A stretch of 35,606 nucleotides of DNA from JACZYA01 sp965247455 (GCA_965247455.1 CBDFHE010000007.1:1-35606); one strand, 5' to 3'. Counted from the stretch's first letter, positions 16,227 to 25,151 are shown. A program made the numbers and translations. The notes: generated from the letters alone by a model not told the origin.

Positions 16227-17948
16227 TTAGCTTACCGTTTCGCGAATGACTTCTTCAATGGTCGTCTGTCCGCTGGCGATCTTGACCAGCCCGCTGCGAC
16301 GCAGGGTGATCATCCCCTGCTCGATGGCTTTCTTCTTGAGCTCCAGGGCGGAGGCGCCCACCAAGATCAGCTCCCGCAAGTCGTCCGTGATCTCCATCAC
16401 TTCGTAGAGCCCGACCCGGCCCTTGTAGCCGGTGCCGTTGCAGCGGTCGCAGCCCTTGCCCTTGAAGACCTTATTCTTCTTGGCCTCGGTGGGGGTGAAC
16501 CCAATATCAATCAGGGCTTGCGGCGGAAGGTCCTGCTGCTCTTTGCATCCGGTGCAAATGCGCCGCACCAAGCGCTGGGCGCAAATCAGGTGCACGGAAG
16601 TAGCCACCAGGAAGGGCTCGATGCCCATGTTCATCAACCGGCTGATGGTCGAAGGCGCATCGTTGGTGTGCAAGGTGGAAAGCACCAAGTGGCCCGTCAG
16701 CGCCGCCTTGACTGAAATCTCCGCCGTCTCGAAATCGCGGATCTCGCCCACCAAAACGATGTTCGGGTCCTGCCGCAAGAAAGAACGAAGCGCGGCGGCA
16801 AAGTTCAATCCAATCTGCTCCTTCATCTGCACCTGGTTGACGCCGGGCAGTTGAAACTCGACCGGATCTTCGGCGGTCATGATGTTGGTGTCGGGCTGGT
16901 TGAGGCGGGCGATGGAACTGTAAAGGGTGTTGGTCTTGCCGCTGCCGGTGGGGCCGGTCACCAACACCATCCCATAAGGTTTCAGGATGGCCTTTTCAAA
17001 TTTGTCCAGCGACTCTTGCTCGAATCCCAGCTTGGTCATATCTAGCCGCAGGTTTTCCTTGTCCAGCAGCCGCAGCACTATTTTTTCGCCGAACAAGGTG
17101 GGCAGGGTGGAGACGCGGAAGTCCAGCTCCTTCCTTTTGCCGTCCTTGCTCAGCTTGAGCATGATGCGCCCGTCCTGCGGCAAGCGTTTTTCGGAAATGT
17201 CCAGCTTGGACATGATCTTGACACGGCTGGTGACCGCGTCTTTGAGCTTCAGGGGCGGATTCATGATGGTGTGCAGCACGCCGTCAATGCGATAGCGAAC
17301 ACGGTATTCCTTCTCGTAGGGCTCGATGTGGATGTCGCTGGCGCCGCGGGTGAGCGCCTCGCTCAAGACCAAGCTCACCAACTTGATCACCGGCGCTTCT
17401 TCGGCGGCGTGCTCGAGTTCGGCAATCGAAGTCTCCGACTCCTCTTCGCTCACCTCCACGTCGTCGGCGCCCTCGCCCAACTCCGCCATCACCTTGTCCA
17501 AATCCTGCTCGGGGCTGGCCTCCGACACGCCGTAGAACTTGGTGATCGCATCCTGGATGGAAGTTTCCGAGGCCACCACCGGCTCCACGTTCAAGCCGGT
17601 CATGAACTTGATGTCGTCCATGGCGAAGACGTTGGTGGGGTCCACCATCGCGATGGTGAGGGTGGAACCCACGCGGGAGAGCGGCACTACCTGATAGCGC
17701 ACGGCGGTTTCCTGGGGCACTAGCTTTATTACGCCGGGATCGACCTCGTAGTAGCTGAGATTGATGGCAGGAAGACCATACCGGCGCGAGAGTACGCCCG
17801 TGATCTCATCATCGCTGATAAAGCCCAGCTTTACCAGCGCAGCTCCCAAGCGACCGCCCTGGTCCTTCTGTTGCTCGATCGCCTGCTGCAGCTGCTCTTG
17901 GCTGATGAGGTTTTCTTTAACGAGGATTTCGCCGAGTCGTGCGGACAC
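16227..17948 (-). CDS. pilB: PilB assembly ATPase with MshEN-type N-terminus
   Basis: 573 aa, starting at GTG 17948 with GGAG just upstream. The N-terminus carries two RLG repeats, RLGEILVKENLISQEQL and RLGAALVKLGFISDDEI, the pattern of the MshEN domain that binds cyclic di-GMP. An acidic linker (about 155-190) leads to the AAA core: ASDIHIEPYEKEYRVRYRID, Walker A GPTGSGKTNT, TAEDPVEFQLPG, VGEIRDFETAE and TGHLVLSTLHTND. The Cys4 zinc module is CTGC...CDRCNGTGYKGR. The enzyme drives pilin addition at PilC. It is the first gene of pilBTCSR. Confidence 0.95.
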   Translation of the reverse strand: MSARLGEILVKENLISQEQLQQAIEQQKDQGGRLGAALVKLGFISDDEITGVLSRRYGLPAINLSYYEVDPGVIKLVPQETAVRYQVVPLSRVGSTLTIAMVDPTNVFAMDDIKFMTGLNVEPVVASETSIQDAITKFYGVSEASPEQDLDKVMAELGEGADDVEVSEEESETSIAELEHAAEEAPVIKLVSLVLSEALTRGASDIHIEPYEKEYRVRYRIDGVLHTIMNPPLKLKDAVTSRVKIMSKLDISEKRLPQDGRIMLKLSKDGKRKELDFRVSTLPTLFGEKIVLRLLDKENLRLDMTKLGFEQESLDKFEKAILKPYGMVLVTGPTGSGKTNTLYSSIARLNQPDTNIMTAEDPVEFQLPGVNQVQMKEQIGLNFAAALRSFLRQDPNIVLVGEIRDFETAEISVKAALTGHLVLSTLHTNDAPSTISRLMNMGIEPFLVATSVHLICAQRLVRRICTGCKEQQDLPPQALIDIGFTPTEAKKNKVFKGKGCDRCNGTGYKGRVGLYEVMEITDDLRELILVGASALELKKKAIEQGMITLRRSGLVKIASGQTTIEEVIRETVS

Positions 17949-18121
17949 CCTTGCGCTCCGCTAGTTTAGCCGGTTCCTGAGGGTAACCTGGGCAATACCC
18001 GTCCAGTTCTATCCTTTAATCCTATCGGCCTCCTGGCCAGAGGCAATCAGTGGATGCTAGGGAAATTCCCTCACCCTGTCAAGCAACTTAGGCGGGCACA
18101 GGGCCGAAAACCCGGGCCGGC

Positions 18122-18150
18122 TTGACTTGCCTGGCAGCGGCGACTATCTT
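18122..18150 (+). promoter_or_regulatory. Sigma-70-type promoter giving a near-leaderless mRNA
   Basis: TTGACT (18122-18127), 17-nt spacer, TATCTT (18145-18150). Transcription would begin around 18156-18160, and the ATG is at 18160, so the mRNA would have almost no leader. No ribosome site is visible before the ATG, which fits. Confidence 0.55.
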
Positions 18151-18159
18151 GCTTTAGTT

Positions 18160-18852
18160 ATGGCAGTTGCGCCGCGGCCCGATCGGAAAGTCCGAGGCGC
18201 CTTGCGACGGTACTACCGCCGCCTCTGGGCACACTTCGGCCCTCAGCATTGGTGGCCGGGAGACACCCGTTTTGAGGTCATCCTGGGCGCGCTCCTCACG
18301 CAGAACACCTCCTGGAGGAACGCGGAAATAGCGCTGGGAAACCTGCGCCGCCGGCGCTTGCTTTCCCCCCGCAAGCTGGGGTGCCTGTCGGCCGTCCGGC
18401 TCAGCCGGCTTCTCCGGCCCTCCGGCTACTACCGGCAGAAAACCCGCACAGTGCGTAGCTTCCTGCGCTATCTGGAAAAGCGCTGTGCCGGCTCCTTGAA
18501 CCGCCTGTTTCGCCAACCCACTCCCTCCTTGCGGGCAGAACTCCTCTCCCTGCCTGGGGTGGGCCCGGAAACGGCTGACTCGATTCTGCTCTACGCCGGC
18601 CAGCGCCCGGTGTTCGTCATTGACGGCTACACCCGGCGGGTGCTGGACCGGCACGGACTGGCGCCGGCGGCGGCCGGCTACGCCGAGTTGCAACATCTTT
18701 TTCAACACAGCCTGCCCCCCGACCCGGCGCTCTACAACGAGTACCATGCCCTGTTGGTCGCGGTCGGGAAGACCTACTGCCATCGGCAGCAGCCCAACTG
18801 CCTGGCCTGCCCGTTGGGAGTGGAACTGGAGGGTCGCCATGCCCGCGGCTAA
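18160..18852 (+). CDS. HhH-GPD DNA glycosylase, endonuclease III/MagIII-like
   Basis: 230 aa from ATG 18160. The frame also contains a TTG at 18127, but that lies inside the -35 region. FEVILGALLTQNTSWRNAE is the start of the HhH-GPD fold. The helix-hairpin-helix is LSLPGVGPETADSILLYA, followed by VFVIDGYTRRVLDR with the catalytic Asp. Endonuclease III has Lys two residues after GVG-x (GVGRKTA); here it is Glu (GVGPETA). This fits a monofunctional alkyl-base glycosylase such as MagIII. The iron-sulphur motif reads C-x6-C-x2-C (CHRQQPNCLAC), but the fourth Cys is missing and the protein ends 13 residues later. The 3' end overlaps the kinase gene by 14 nt. Confidence 0.85.
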   Translation: MAVAPRPDRKVRGALRRYYRRLWAHFGPQHWWPGDTRFEVILGALLTQNTSWRNAEIALGNLRRRRLLSPRKLGCLSAVRLSRLLRPSGYYRQKTRTVRSFLRYLEKRCAGSLNRLFRQPTPSLRAELLSLPGVGPETADSILLYAGQRPVFVIDGYTRRVLDRHGLAPAAAGYAELQHLFQHSLPPDPALYNEYHALLVAVGKTYCHRQQPNCLACPLGVELEGRHARG

Positions 18853-21037
18853 GCGGCACCCTAACCGCAAATGGATCCTCCGGGGTCTGGTGTTCCTGGT
18901 CTTGCTGGGGATAGTCTTTGTCCTGGGCTCCCTCAACGTCCCCTTCCTGCAACCGGACGAGCCCTCAGAAGTCGTTCTGCTCTACGTTCTTTCCACCCTG
19001 GTCTTTCTCGCCTTTGTAATTTATGGGCTGATTCTGGTCCGCTACTTGTCGCGGCTGTATGCAGAGCGGCGCCGCCGGGTGCTGGGGTCGCAGTTCAAAA
19101 CCAAGATGGTGGCCGGAGCTTTGGCGCTGTCGCTGCTGCCCCTGCTGGCGTTGTTTTTGCTGAGTTATGCTCTGGTCAACCGCACGCTGGCGAAATGGTT
19201 CCCGCGCCCGCTGGAGATCGTACGCGACGACGCGCTCTACATCGTCGAGCAGTTGCTGCGCGAGCACGAGGATCGCGCCCGCGAGCTGGCTGAAATCCTG
19301 GCAGTAAACGACGACCTGCGGAACCTGTTGGCTCGCGGCGAAGTGGAAGGCTTGCGAGACATGCTGGCCAACCTGAGCCGGCCCCGCCGGCTGCACTGGG
19401 TGGCGGTGCTGGATGCCTCCGACCAGCCAATTGCAATCAATGCCCAGCCGGAGAACCACACCGACTTACTGCCACACATTCCCCGGCTGCTGGAAGAACG
19501 GACCGCCTTTGCTTACACAATCTCGGAGGAGGTCGCCGGCAGCCACTTCAGCTTCGCCCGCGTTCGCATCGAAACGCTCGGGGGCGAATGGCTGGGAGCG
19601 CTGATTGTGGCTCAGCCGTTGCCCGCTGATTTATTTGCCAAGGCCGCTGAGATCCGGGCGGAATCGCGCGAGTACGATGCCATTGCCCGCCAGCGCAAAA
19701 CCTACCGCTGGCAGGCATTGTTGATCCTGCTCTTGATCACAACTTTGCTGCTGCTGGCGACGACTTGGTCGGCGCTCTACCTGGCCAAGCAAGTCACCAT
19801 TCCCATCCAGGCTCTGGCGGTGGCCACCGAGGAAGTCTCGCGCGGCAACTTCGACCATCGGGTCACCATCCCGGCCCGGGATGAACTGGGCACGCTGGTG
19901 GACTCCTTCAACCAGATGACGGCGCAACTGGGGGCGAGTCGGCGCGACCTGGAGCGGGCTGTAACTGAATTGGAGCAGCGGCGTCAATGGATGGAGACCA
20001 TCCAGGAAAGCATCCCCACCGGCGTGATCACGCTCAGCCGCGATTTGCACCTCCTGAGCGCAAACGCCGCCGCCCAGAAACTCTTGCTCCCTCCGGTGAG
20101 CCCGGAAACGAAGCTGCTGGAGCTGCTGCCCCCGGAAGCCGCCGGGGCCTGCGCCGACCTTTTCCCGCAGGCGGCTCAAGCGGGGCTGGCTTCCGACCAA
20201 GTTGATTTTCACCTCAGCGACCGTATCTCACACGTGGCTGTCACCGTCGCGGCCTTGCGGCGCAACGGGCAGAGCGAGGGATACGTGTTGGTGCTGGATG
20301 ACTTGACCGACCTGCTCAAAGCCCAGAAGGCGGCGGCCTGGCAAGAAGTAGCGCAGCGGATCGCGCACGAAATCAAGAATCCCCTCACCCCCATCCAACT
20401 TTCGGCGGACCGAATTCGCCGCTACCTGGAGCGCCAGCAAGACGCCGACCCGGCCGAGGTGGGCCGCTACCATGAACTGATTGCCCAATGCGCGCGCTTG
20501 ATCGGGCAGGAAGTGCAAAGCCTGAATACCTTGGTGGACGAATTCTCCCGCTTTGCGCGCTTCCCGCTGGTGAAGCCGGTGCCTACCCAACTCAATCAGA
20601 TTGTCGAGAGCACACTGGATTTTTACCGGGACAAGATCAACGGCGTGCAGTTGCGCACCCAGCTGGCCCCTGACCTGCCGCTGATTGCCGCCGACCCCGC
20701 CCTGCTCCGCCGGGTGGTGACCAACTTAGTCCGCAACGCCACCGAAGCCGTGGCGCAGGAAGAGCGCAATGACATTGAGGTCCGCACCCGCCCGCTGGCC
20801 GCTAAACATGCGGTCGAGCTGACGGTGACCGATAGCGGGCCGGGCATCTCGCCGGAAAACAAGCAGCGCCTCTTCCTGCCCTTCTTCTCCACTAAGAGCA
20901 GCGGGATGGGCCTGGGGCTCGCGATCGTGAACCGCATCGTGACCGAACACCACGGAAACATTCGCGTCGAAGACAACCAACCGCGCGGGGCCCGGTTTGT
21001 GGTGGAGCTTCCCACCGAGATGCCCTCCGCCGGCTGA
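18839..21037 (+). CDS. ntrY: NtrY-like sensor histidine kinase
   Basis: 732 aa from ATG 18839 (MPAAKRHPNRKW). The open frame continues upstream only as a shadow of the glycosylase gene. Four membrane helices are visible: ILRGLVFLVLLGIVFVLG, VVLLYVLSTLVFLAFVIYGL, MVAGALALSLLPLLALFLLS and LLILLLITTLLLLATTWSAL. A periplasmic sensor region lies between the last two. A HAMP domain (IPIQALAVATEEVSRGNFDH), a PAS domain, and HisKA (QRIAHEIKNPLTPIQLS, His at about residue 510) follow. The HATPase core has NLVRNATEAV, DSGPGI and GMGLGLAIV. The architecture is that of NtrY. Overlap with the glycosylase gene suggests coupled translation. The signal is unknown. Confidence 0.9.
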   Translation: MPAAKRHPNRKWILRGLVFLVLLGIVFVLGSLNVPFLQPDEPSEVVLLYVLSTLVFLAFVIYGLILVRYLSRLYAERRRRVLGSQFKTKMVAGALALSLLPLLALFLLSYALVNRTLAKWFPRPLEIVRDDALYIVEQLLREHEDRARELAEILAVNDDLRNLLARGEVEGLRDMLANLSRPRRLHWVAVLDASDQPIAINAQPENHTDLLPHIPRLLEERTAFAYTISEEVAGSHFSFARVRIETLGGEWLGALIVAQPLPADLFAKAAEIRAESREYDAIARQRKTYRWQALLILLLITTLLLLATTWSALYLAKQVTIPIQALAVATEEVSRGNFDHRVTIPARDELGTLVDSFNQMTAQLGASRRDLERAVTELEQRRQWMETIQESIPTGVITLSRDLHLLSANAAAQKLLLPPVSPETKLLELLPPEAAGACADLFPQAAQAGLASDQVDFHLSDRISHVAVTVAALRRNGQSEGYVLVLDDLTDLLKAQKAAAWQEVAQRIAHEIKNPLTPIQLSADRIRRYLERQQDADPAEVGRYHELIAQCARLIGQEVQSLNTLVDEFSRFARFPLVKPVPTQLNQIVESTLDFYRDKINGVQLRTQLAPDLPLIAADPALLRRVVTNLVRNATEAVAQEERNDIEVRTRPLAAKHAVELTVTDSGPGISPENKQRLFLPFFSTKSSGMGLGLAIVNRIVTEHHGNIRVEDNQPRGARFVVELPTEMPSAG

Positions 21038-21042
21038 CCGCT

Positions 21043-22401
21043 ATGCCCGCCTCCTCCATCCTGGTCGTGGACGACGAAGCCAGCATTCGCAACTCGTTGC
21101 AGGCGATTCTTCGGGAGGAAGGCTGGCAGGCCGACGCCCTCCCCAGCGGAGAAGATTGCCTGAAGGCAGCGAACAAGAATCGCTACGACCTGGTTTTGCT
21201 GGACGTCTGGTTGCAGGGAATCGACGGGCTGGAGGTGTTGCGTCAACTCAAGCAACAAGAGGACGCACCGGTGGTGATTATGATCTCCGGCCACGGCACC
21301 ATCGAGACCGCCGTCAAGGCCACCAAGCTGGGCGCCTTCGATTTCCTGGAAAAACCGTTGACGATGGAGAAAACCGTCCTACTGGTGCGCCACGCTCTCG
21401 AACACCTGCGCCTGGCGCAGGAAAACCGGCAACTGCGCGAGCAGCTCCGCACCCGTTACCGCATCGTGGGGAAAAGCATTCCCCTGAAGGCGCTGCGGCA
21501 ACAGTTGGCTTTGACGGCGCCCACCAACGGGCGCGTGCTCATTTACGGAGAGAGCGGCACCGGGAAAGAACTGGTGGCGCGCGCGCTGCACGCCGGCTCG
21601 CTACGGGCCGGACAACCGCTGGTGGAAGTGAACTGCGCCGCCATCCCCGACGAGCTGATCGAAAGCGAGCTGTTCGGCCACCGCAGGGGCGCCTTCACCG
21701 GCGCCACCGACGATAAGATCGGCAAGTTCCAGCAGGCCGACGGCGGCACGCTTTTCCTGGACGAGGTCGGCGACATGAGCCTGCGCACCCAATCCAAGGT
21801 GCTGCGCGTGCTGGAGGAGCAGCGGATCGAACCCCTGGGAAGCAACCGCAGCATCCAAGTGGACACGCGCGTGATTGCCGCCACCAACAAGAACCTGGAA
21901 GAGGAAATGGCGAGCGGGCGGTTCCGCGAAGACCTCTTCTACCGCTTGAACGTGGTTCCCTTCCATGTGCCCGCCCTGCGCGAACGCGCGGAAGACATTC
22001 CCCTGCTGGCAGACTACTTCTTGGAGCAATTCGCCAGCGCCTACGGCCGGCGGAAAAAAGAACTGGCGCCGGACGCGCTGGAGGTGTTGCAGAGCTACGC
22101 CTGGCCGGGCAATGTGCGGGAACTCAAGAATATGATTGAACGGCTGGTCATCATGGCTCCGCAAGACCGCGTTCAGAAGAGCCACCTGCCGCCGGAGCTC
22201 TCCCGTGGCCGCGGACGTGCTCCTGCCATGGCGGCTACGCTGGAAGAAGCGCGAACGAACTCCGACCGCCAATTCATTCAGCGCAAGCTGGAAGAAAACC
22301 AATGGAACGTGACTAGCACCGCGGCGGCGATTGGCGTGGAACGCTCGCACCTGCACCGCAAGATGCGGGCGCTGGGCATCAGTCCGCAGCGCAACACCTA
22401 G
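21043..22401 (+). CDS. ntrX: NtrX-like sigma-54 response regulator
   Basis: 452 aa. The receiver domain has D10/D11, phospho-acceptor D54 (LVLLDVWLQGIDG) and Lys in FLEKPL. The AAA+ domain has GESGTGKE, GAFTGATDD, LFLDEVGDMSLRTQ and VIAATNKNL. A C-terminal Fis-type helix-turn-helix (VTSTAAAIGVERSHLHRKMRALGI) ends the protein. The gene starts 5 nt after ntrY, so the two are partners. NtrYX pairs control nitrogen, respiratory or envelope genes in various phyla; the role here is not known. With PilR, this gives two sigma-54 activators in one window. Confidence 0.92.
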   Translation: MPASSILVVDDEASIRNSLQAILREEGWQADALPSGEDCLKAANKNRYDLVLLDVWLQGIDGLEVLRQLKQQEDAPVVIMISGHGTIETAVKATKLGAFDFLEKPLTMEKTVLLVRHALEHLRLAQENRQLREQLRTRYRIVGKSIPLKALRQQLALTAPTNGRVLIYGESGTGKELVARALHAGSLRAGQPLVEVNCAAIPDELIESELFGHRRGAFTGATDDKIGKFQQADGGTLFLDEVGDMSLRTQSKVLRVLEEQRIEPLGSNRSIQVDTRVIAATNKNLEEEMASGRFREDLFYRLNVVPFHVPALRERAEDIPLLADYFLEQFASAYGRRKKELAPDALEVLQSYAWPGNVRELKNMIERLVIMAPQDRVQKSHLPPELSRGRGRAPAMAATLEEARTNSDRQFIQRKLEENQWNVTSTAAAIGVERSHLHRKMRALGISPQRNT

Positions 22402-22465
22402 GCCGCCCTGGGCGCGGCCAGCGCCGGTAACCACCCCACCTGCTTTCGCCAGCCTGTCAGGGTAC

Positions 22466-22495
22466 GCCTGCCTGCCCTGCCTACCGCAGGCAGGC
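22466..22495 (+). terminator. Hairpin downstream of ntrX (copy 1 of an inverted pair)
   Basis: Perfect 10-bp stem GCCTGCCTGC/GCAGGCAGGC with a 10-nt loop. No T-run follows, so intrinsic termination is uncertain. Confidence 0.4.
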
Positions 22496-22824
22496 GCAGG
22501 CGGGGCTTCACCTGTCCTGAGCGAAGTCGAAGGAGCCGTGCCGTAACGCGCAACCAAAGAAGCACGGCTTCAGCCGCGGAGGAAAGGCCAGCGGCCCACA
22601 CGGGTCTCCGCTACCCAATCATGCCTGCAGGCACAAGTCCTTCGGCAGGCTCAGGACAGGCCCATGGGCTGGACCTTGCAGGTTTGTTCAAAAATCGGTG
22701 GGGCAGACATTCTTGTCTGCCTTGCCAAACCAGCCAACGACGGAGCCAGCTGCGGAACCTGCCGCTCCCGCGCCGCGCAGACAAGAATGTCTGCGCCACT
22801 GTATTCTTGCACGATTCAGGTAGC

Positions 22825-22851
22825 GGCGAAGAAGGCTGCGCCTTCTTCGCC
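22825..22851. repeat. Perfect hairpin with GGTAGCGGCGA head
   Basis: A 12-bp perfect stem (GGCGAAGAAGGC) encloses a 3-nt loop. It is preceded by the 11-mer GGTAGCGGCGA at 22819-22829, which recurs at 32879-32889 and inverted at 32961-32971. Confidence 0.7.
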
Positions 22852-22883
22852 GGTTTGTCTTTGGCCTAAAAAGCGGGTGCTGA

Positions 22884-22913
22884 GCCTGCCTGCGGTAGGC
22901 AGGGCAGACAGGC
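22884..22913 (-). terminator. Hairpin downstream of era (copy 2 of the inverted pair)
   Basis: On the minus strand it forms a 10-bp stem with one U-G pair and a 10-nt loop, about 30-60 nt after the era stop. A TTTTT run follows some 11 nt later. It could terminate the phoH-ybeY-corC-era transcript. Confidence 0.45.
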
Positions 22914-22941
22914 ACCTCTTCCGGACAATTAGATTTTAGAT

Positions 22942-23835
22942 TTAGACGCTTCCCTGGCGCCAGTCAATCAACCGGCGCACCTCTTCGTGGTCCTGCCACC
23001 CTTCTCGGGTTTTGACGAAAAGTTCCAGATAGACCTTGCGGCCCAAGAGTTGCTCCAACTCGACCCGGGCGGCACGACCGATCTTTTTCAACCGTTGCCC
23101 CTGGGCGCCGATCACGATCCCTTTCTGCTGGACCCGTTCGACGAAGATGGTGGCGTGGATGCGCACCAAGCGCTCCCCCTCTTCATACTTTTCCACTACC
23201 ACGGCGGTGGCATAGGGCACCTCCTCGCGCATCTCCTGGAACAGCTTTTCCCGCACCCGCTCGGCCGCCACGAAACGCTCCGGTTGGTCGGTCAAGGTGT
23301 CGGGCGGAAAATAACGCGGCCCTTCCGGCAGGTACTCGATGGTTTTTTGCTCCAGCAGCGGGAGGTTTTCTCCCCGCAGAGCGGAGACGGGGATGTATTC
23401 GGCAAAGTCGAACTGCCGGCGGTAGTGCTCGATGCGTGGCAGCAGGACTTGCTTGTCCATCCGATCAATCTTGTTCAACACCAGGAAGCTGGGCCGCTGG
23501 GCCGCGCGGGCCAGCTCGACCGCAATCTTGTCCTCCGGGCCGGGCTCGCGGCTGGCATCCACCACCAGCAGAATCAGGTCAACGCCTTCCAAGGCCTGCT
23601 GCACTGCCCCCATCATCTCGCGGTTCAGGCGCGAGAGCGGACGGTGGGTGCCGGGCGTATCCACAAAGATGATTTGCGCCTGCTCGCGCGTCAGCACACC
23701 TTGCAGGTAGGTGCGGGTGGTCTGCGGCTTGGCCGACACGATGGCCACCTTGGCCCCCACCAGCGCGTTCAGGAGGGTGGACTTGCCGGTGTTGGGCTTG
23801 CCCAGGAGCGTGACAAAGCCCGAGCGAAAGCTCAT
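22942..23835 (-). CDS. era: Era GTPase, 16S rRNA/30S maturation
   Basis: 297 aa. G1 is GKPNTGKST, with Thr where most Era have Val. The switch region is KPQTTRTYLQGVLT, G3 is FVDTPGTH, G4 is LNKIDRMD and G5 is PVSALRGENL. The C-terminal KH domain has ERVQQKGIVIGAQGQRLKKIG and LELFVKTREGW. Era binds the 3' end of 16S rRNA late in small-subunit assembly. The start ATG overlaps the corC-like stop by 4 nt. It is the last gene of phoH-ybeY-corC-era, a widely conserved order joining RNA and ribosome quality functions. Confidence 0.97.
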   Translation of the reverse strand: MSFRSGFVTLLGKPNTGKSTLLNALVGAKVAIVSAKPQTTRTYLQGVLTREQAQIIFVDTPGTHRPLSRLNREMMGAVQQALEGVDLILLVVDASREPGPEDKIAVELARAAQRPSFLVLNKIDRMDKQVLLPRIEHYRRQFDFAEYIPVSALRGENLPLLEQKTIEYLPEGPRYFPPDTLTDQPERFVAAERVREKLFQEMREEVPYATAVVVEKYEEGERLVRIHATIFVERVQQKGIVIGAQGQRLKKIGRAARVELEQLLGRKVYLELFVKTREGWQDHEEVRRLIDWRQGSV

Positions 23836-25145
23836 CGTGCGAGTTGGTGCTTGCGGGTCTTTCTGCCGGGTGTCCCGGCGGGAACAGGCGCGGGCAGCAC
23901 GACCACGCGCAGGCGGACCACGCGGCGCGGCGTCGCTTCCAGCACTTCCACCCGCAGTCCCGCGCGCTCAAGGGTCTCACCGGACTTGGGGACATAGCCG
24001 AACCAGGTGTGCACCAGCCCGGCGAAGGTAGTGGTCTCGCGGGCCTCCAGCGATACGCCCAACCACTCCCGCAGTCGTTCGAGTGGAATACCGGCCCGAA
24101 CCAGATAGGTGTTCTCCGACTCGCGCACCACTTCGGCGCGACGGACCTGGTCGGCGTCGTTGATCTCTCCGATGACTTCCTCAGCCAAATCCTTGACGGT
24201 GATCAAGCCGGCCACGCTGCCGTACTCGTCCACCACCATCGCCATCTGCTGCATTTGCCGCTGCAACTCGCGCACCAACTCCACCACCGGCTTTGTCTCC
24301 GGCACAGACAGCACCGGGCGCACCAACTCGCCTACGCGGCGCGTTTGCGCCTGGCTCTCCGGGACTTCCAACAACTGGCGCACATGCACCACGCCCTGCA
24401 GGTCGTCCAGATTCTTGCCGAAGACCGGCAGGCGGGAAAAACGCTTCTCGCGGATCAGTGACCGGAGCTCCGCCAGTGTGGCGTTGGCCGCGATGCTGAC
24501 AATCTCGGGCCGGGGCGTCATCACGTCCCGCGCCGTCTTGTCGGCGAACTCCAGTACCGAAGCGATCAGCGGGACATCTTCTTTTTCAATAATGCCGCGC
24601 TCCTGGCCTTCTTCCACCAAGTCCTCGATGGCCTGGGCCTGCTCTTCCGGTTCCGGCGCTTCGTCCTCCTCCGCAAGATGAAGCAGCGAAACGAAGAAGC
24701 CATAGAGAAGCAGCAAGGGCAGCACGACGTAGCCGAAGCCGCGCAGCAACGGCACCAGCAGAACCAACCAATTCCCGCTGGTGCGGCTGAGCAACACGTA
24801 GGGCACAAACTGGTAGGTGAGCAAAATCTGCAACACCACAAAGAACACGGTTTCAAAAACCGCGCGCGCCGCGCTGGCGGCAGCGCTCTCCACCGCAAAC
24901 CCAATCGCCAGCGCCACCAGCACCAACGTGAGTTGGGAGAGGAGCGCAAAGGTTTGCAGGGCGCGGCGCGGCTCCAGCTTGAAGCGCGGCGCCACCTGCT
25001 CGTGAAAGTTCTCCAGGTGGGCACGCAGCCGCCGCGTGGGACCGCGGCCTTTCTCCTGGTAGAGCCGATGGACGTAGCTGAACAACGCCAGGAAGAACGT
25101 GAGCGCAGCAATCACTAAGCCGTGCAGGATAACTTCGGTCGGCAT
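23832..25145 (-). CDS. CNNM/CorC-HlyC family CBS-domain membrane protein
   Basis: 437 aa. Hydrophobic helices in the first 190 residues (LVIAALTFFLALFSYV, LLSQLTLVLVALAIGFAV, FFVVLQILLTYQFVPYVLL, GYVVLPLLLLYGFFVSLL) form a DUF21/CNNM-like region. A CBS pair follows (DVMTPRPEIVSIAANATLAEL; VHVRQLLEVPES; MQQMAMVVDEYGSVAGLITVKD). VMTPR and VVDEYG are hallmarks. The C-terminal CorC_HlyC domain has YLVRAGIPLERLREWL and ETTTFAGLVHTWFGYVPKSGE. The family is linked to magnesium/cobalt handling. The neighbours ybeY and era match the usual E. coli-like ybeX context. It ends in a basic tail. Confidence 0.88.
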   Translation of the reverse strand: MPTEVILHGLVIAALTFFLALFSYVHRLYQEKGRGPTRRLRAHLENFHEQVAPRFKLEPRRALQTFALLSQLTLVLVALAIGFAVESAAASAARAVFETVFFVVLQILLTYQFVPYVLLSRTSGNWLVLLVPLLRGFGYVVLPLLLLYGFFVSLLHLAEEDEAPEPEEQAQAIEDLVEEGQERGIIEKEDVPLIASVLEFADKTARDVMTPRPEIVSIAANATLAELRSLIREKRFSRLPVFGKNLDDLQGVVHVRQLLEVPESQAQTRRVGELVRPVLSVPETKPVVELVRELQRQMQQMAMVVDEYGSVAGLITVKDLAEEVIGEINDADQVRRAEVVRESENTYLVRAGIPLERLREWLGVSLEARETTTFAGLVHTWFGYVPKSGETLERAGLRVEVLEATPRRVVRLRVVVLPAPVPAGTPGRKTRKHQLAR

Positions 25146-25151
25146 GGTCGG

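Larger units (their letters stand above)
22402..22941. repeat. Gene-free island of nested inverted repeats between convergent ntrX and era
   Basis: No coding signal is convincing here. The stretch holds several inverted pairs. A 30-nt hairpin unit at 22466-22495 is repeated inverted at 22884-22913 with one mismatch. CCTGTCCTGAGC at 22511 pairs with its inverse, which ends at 22660. An 18-nt unit (22703-22720) and its exact complement (22777-22794) also occur. There is a hairpin at 22825-22851, and a TAGATTT doublet near 22930. The outer pair places one hairpin, in the same orientation, after each of the two convergent genes, so both could end or protect their mRNAs. The units look like dispersed genomic repeats. 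Confidence 0.8.

Noticed and set aside
17990..18006. Sigma-54 site upstream of pilB (minus strand TGGACGGGTATTGC)
   Set aside because: The GG-to-GC spacing is 9 nt, one short of the strict 10 nt.
22402..22941. CRISPR array
   Set aside because: Repeats are inverted pairs of different families, not evenly spaced direct repeats, and no cas gene is near.
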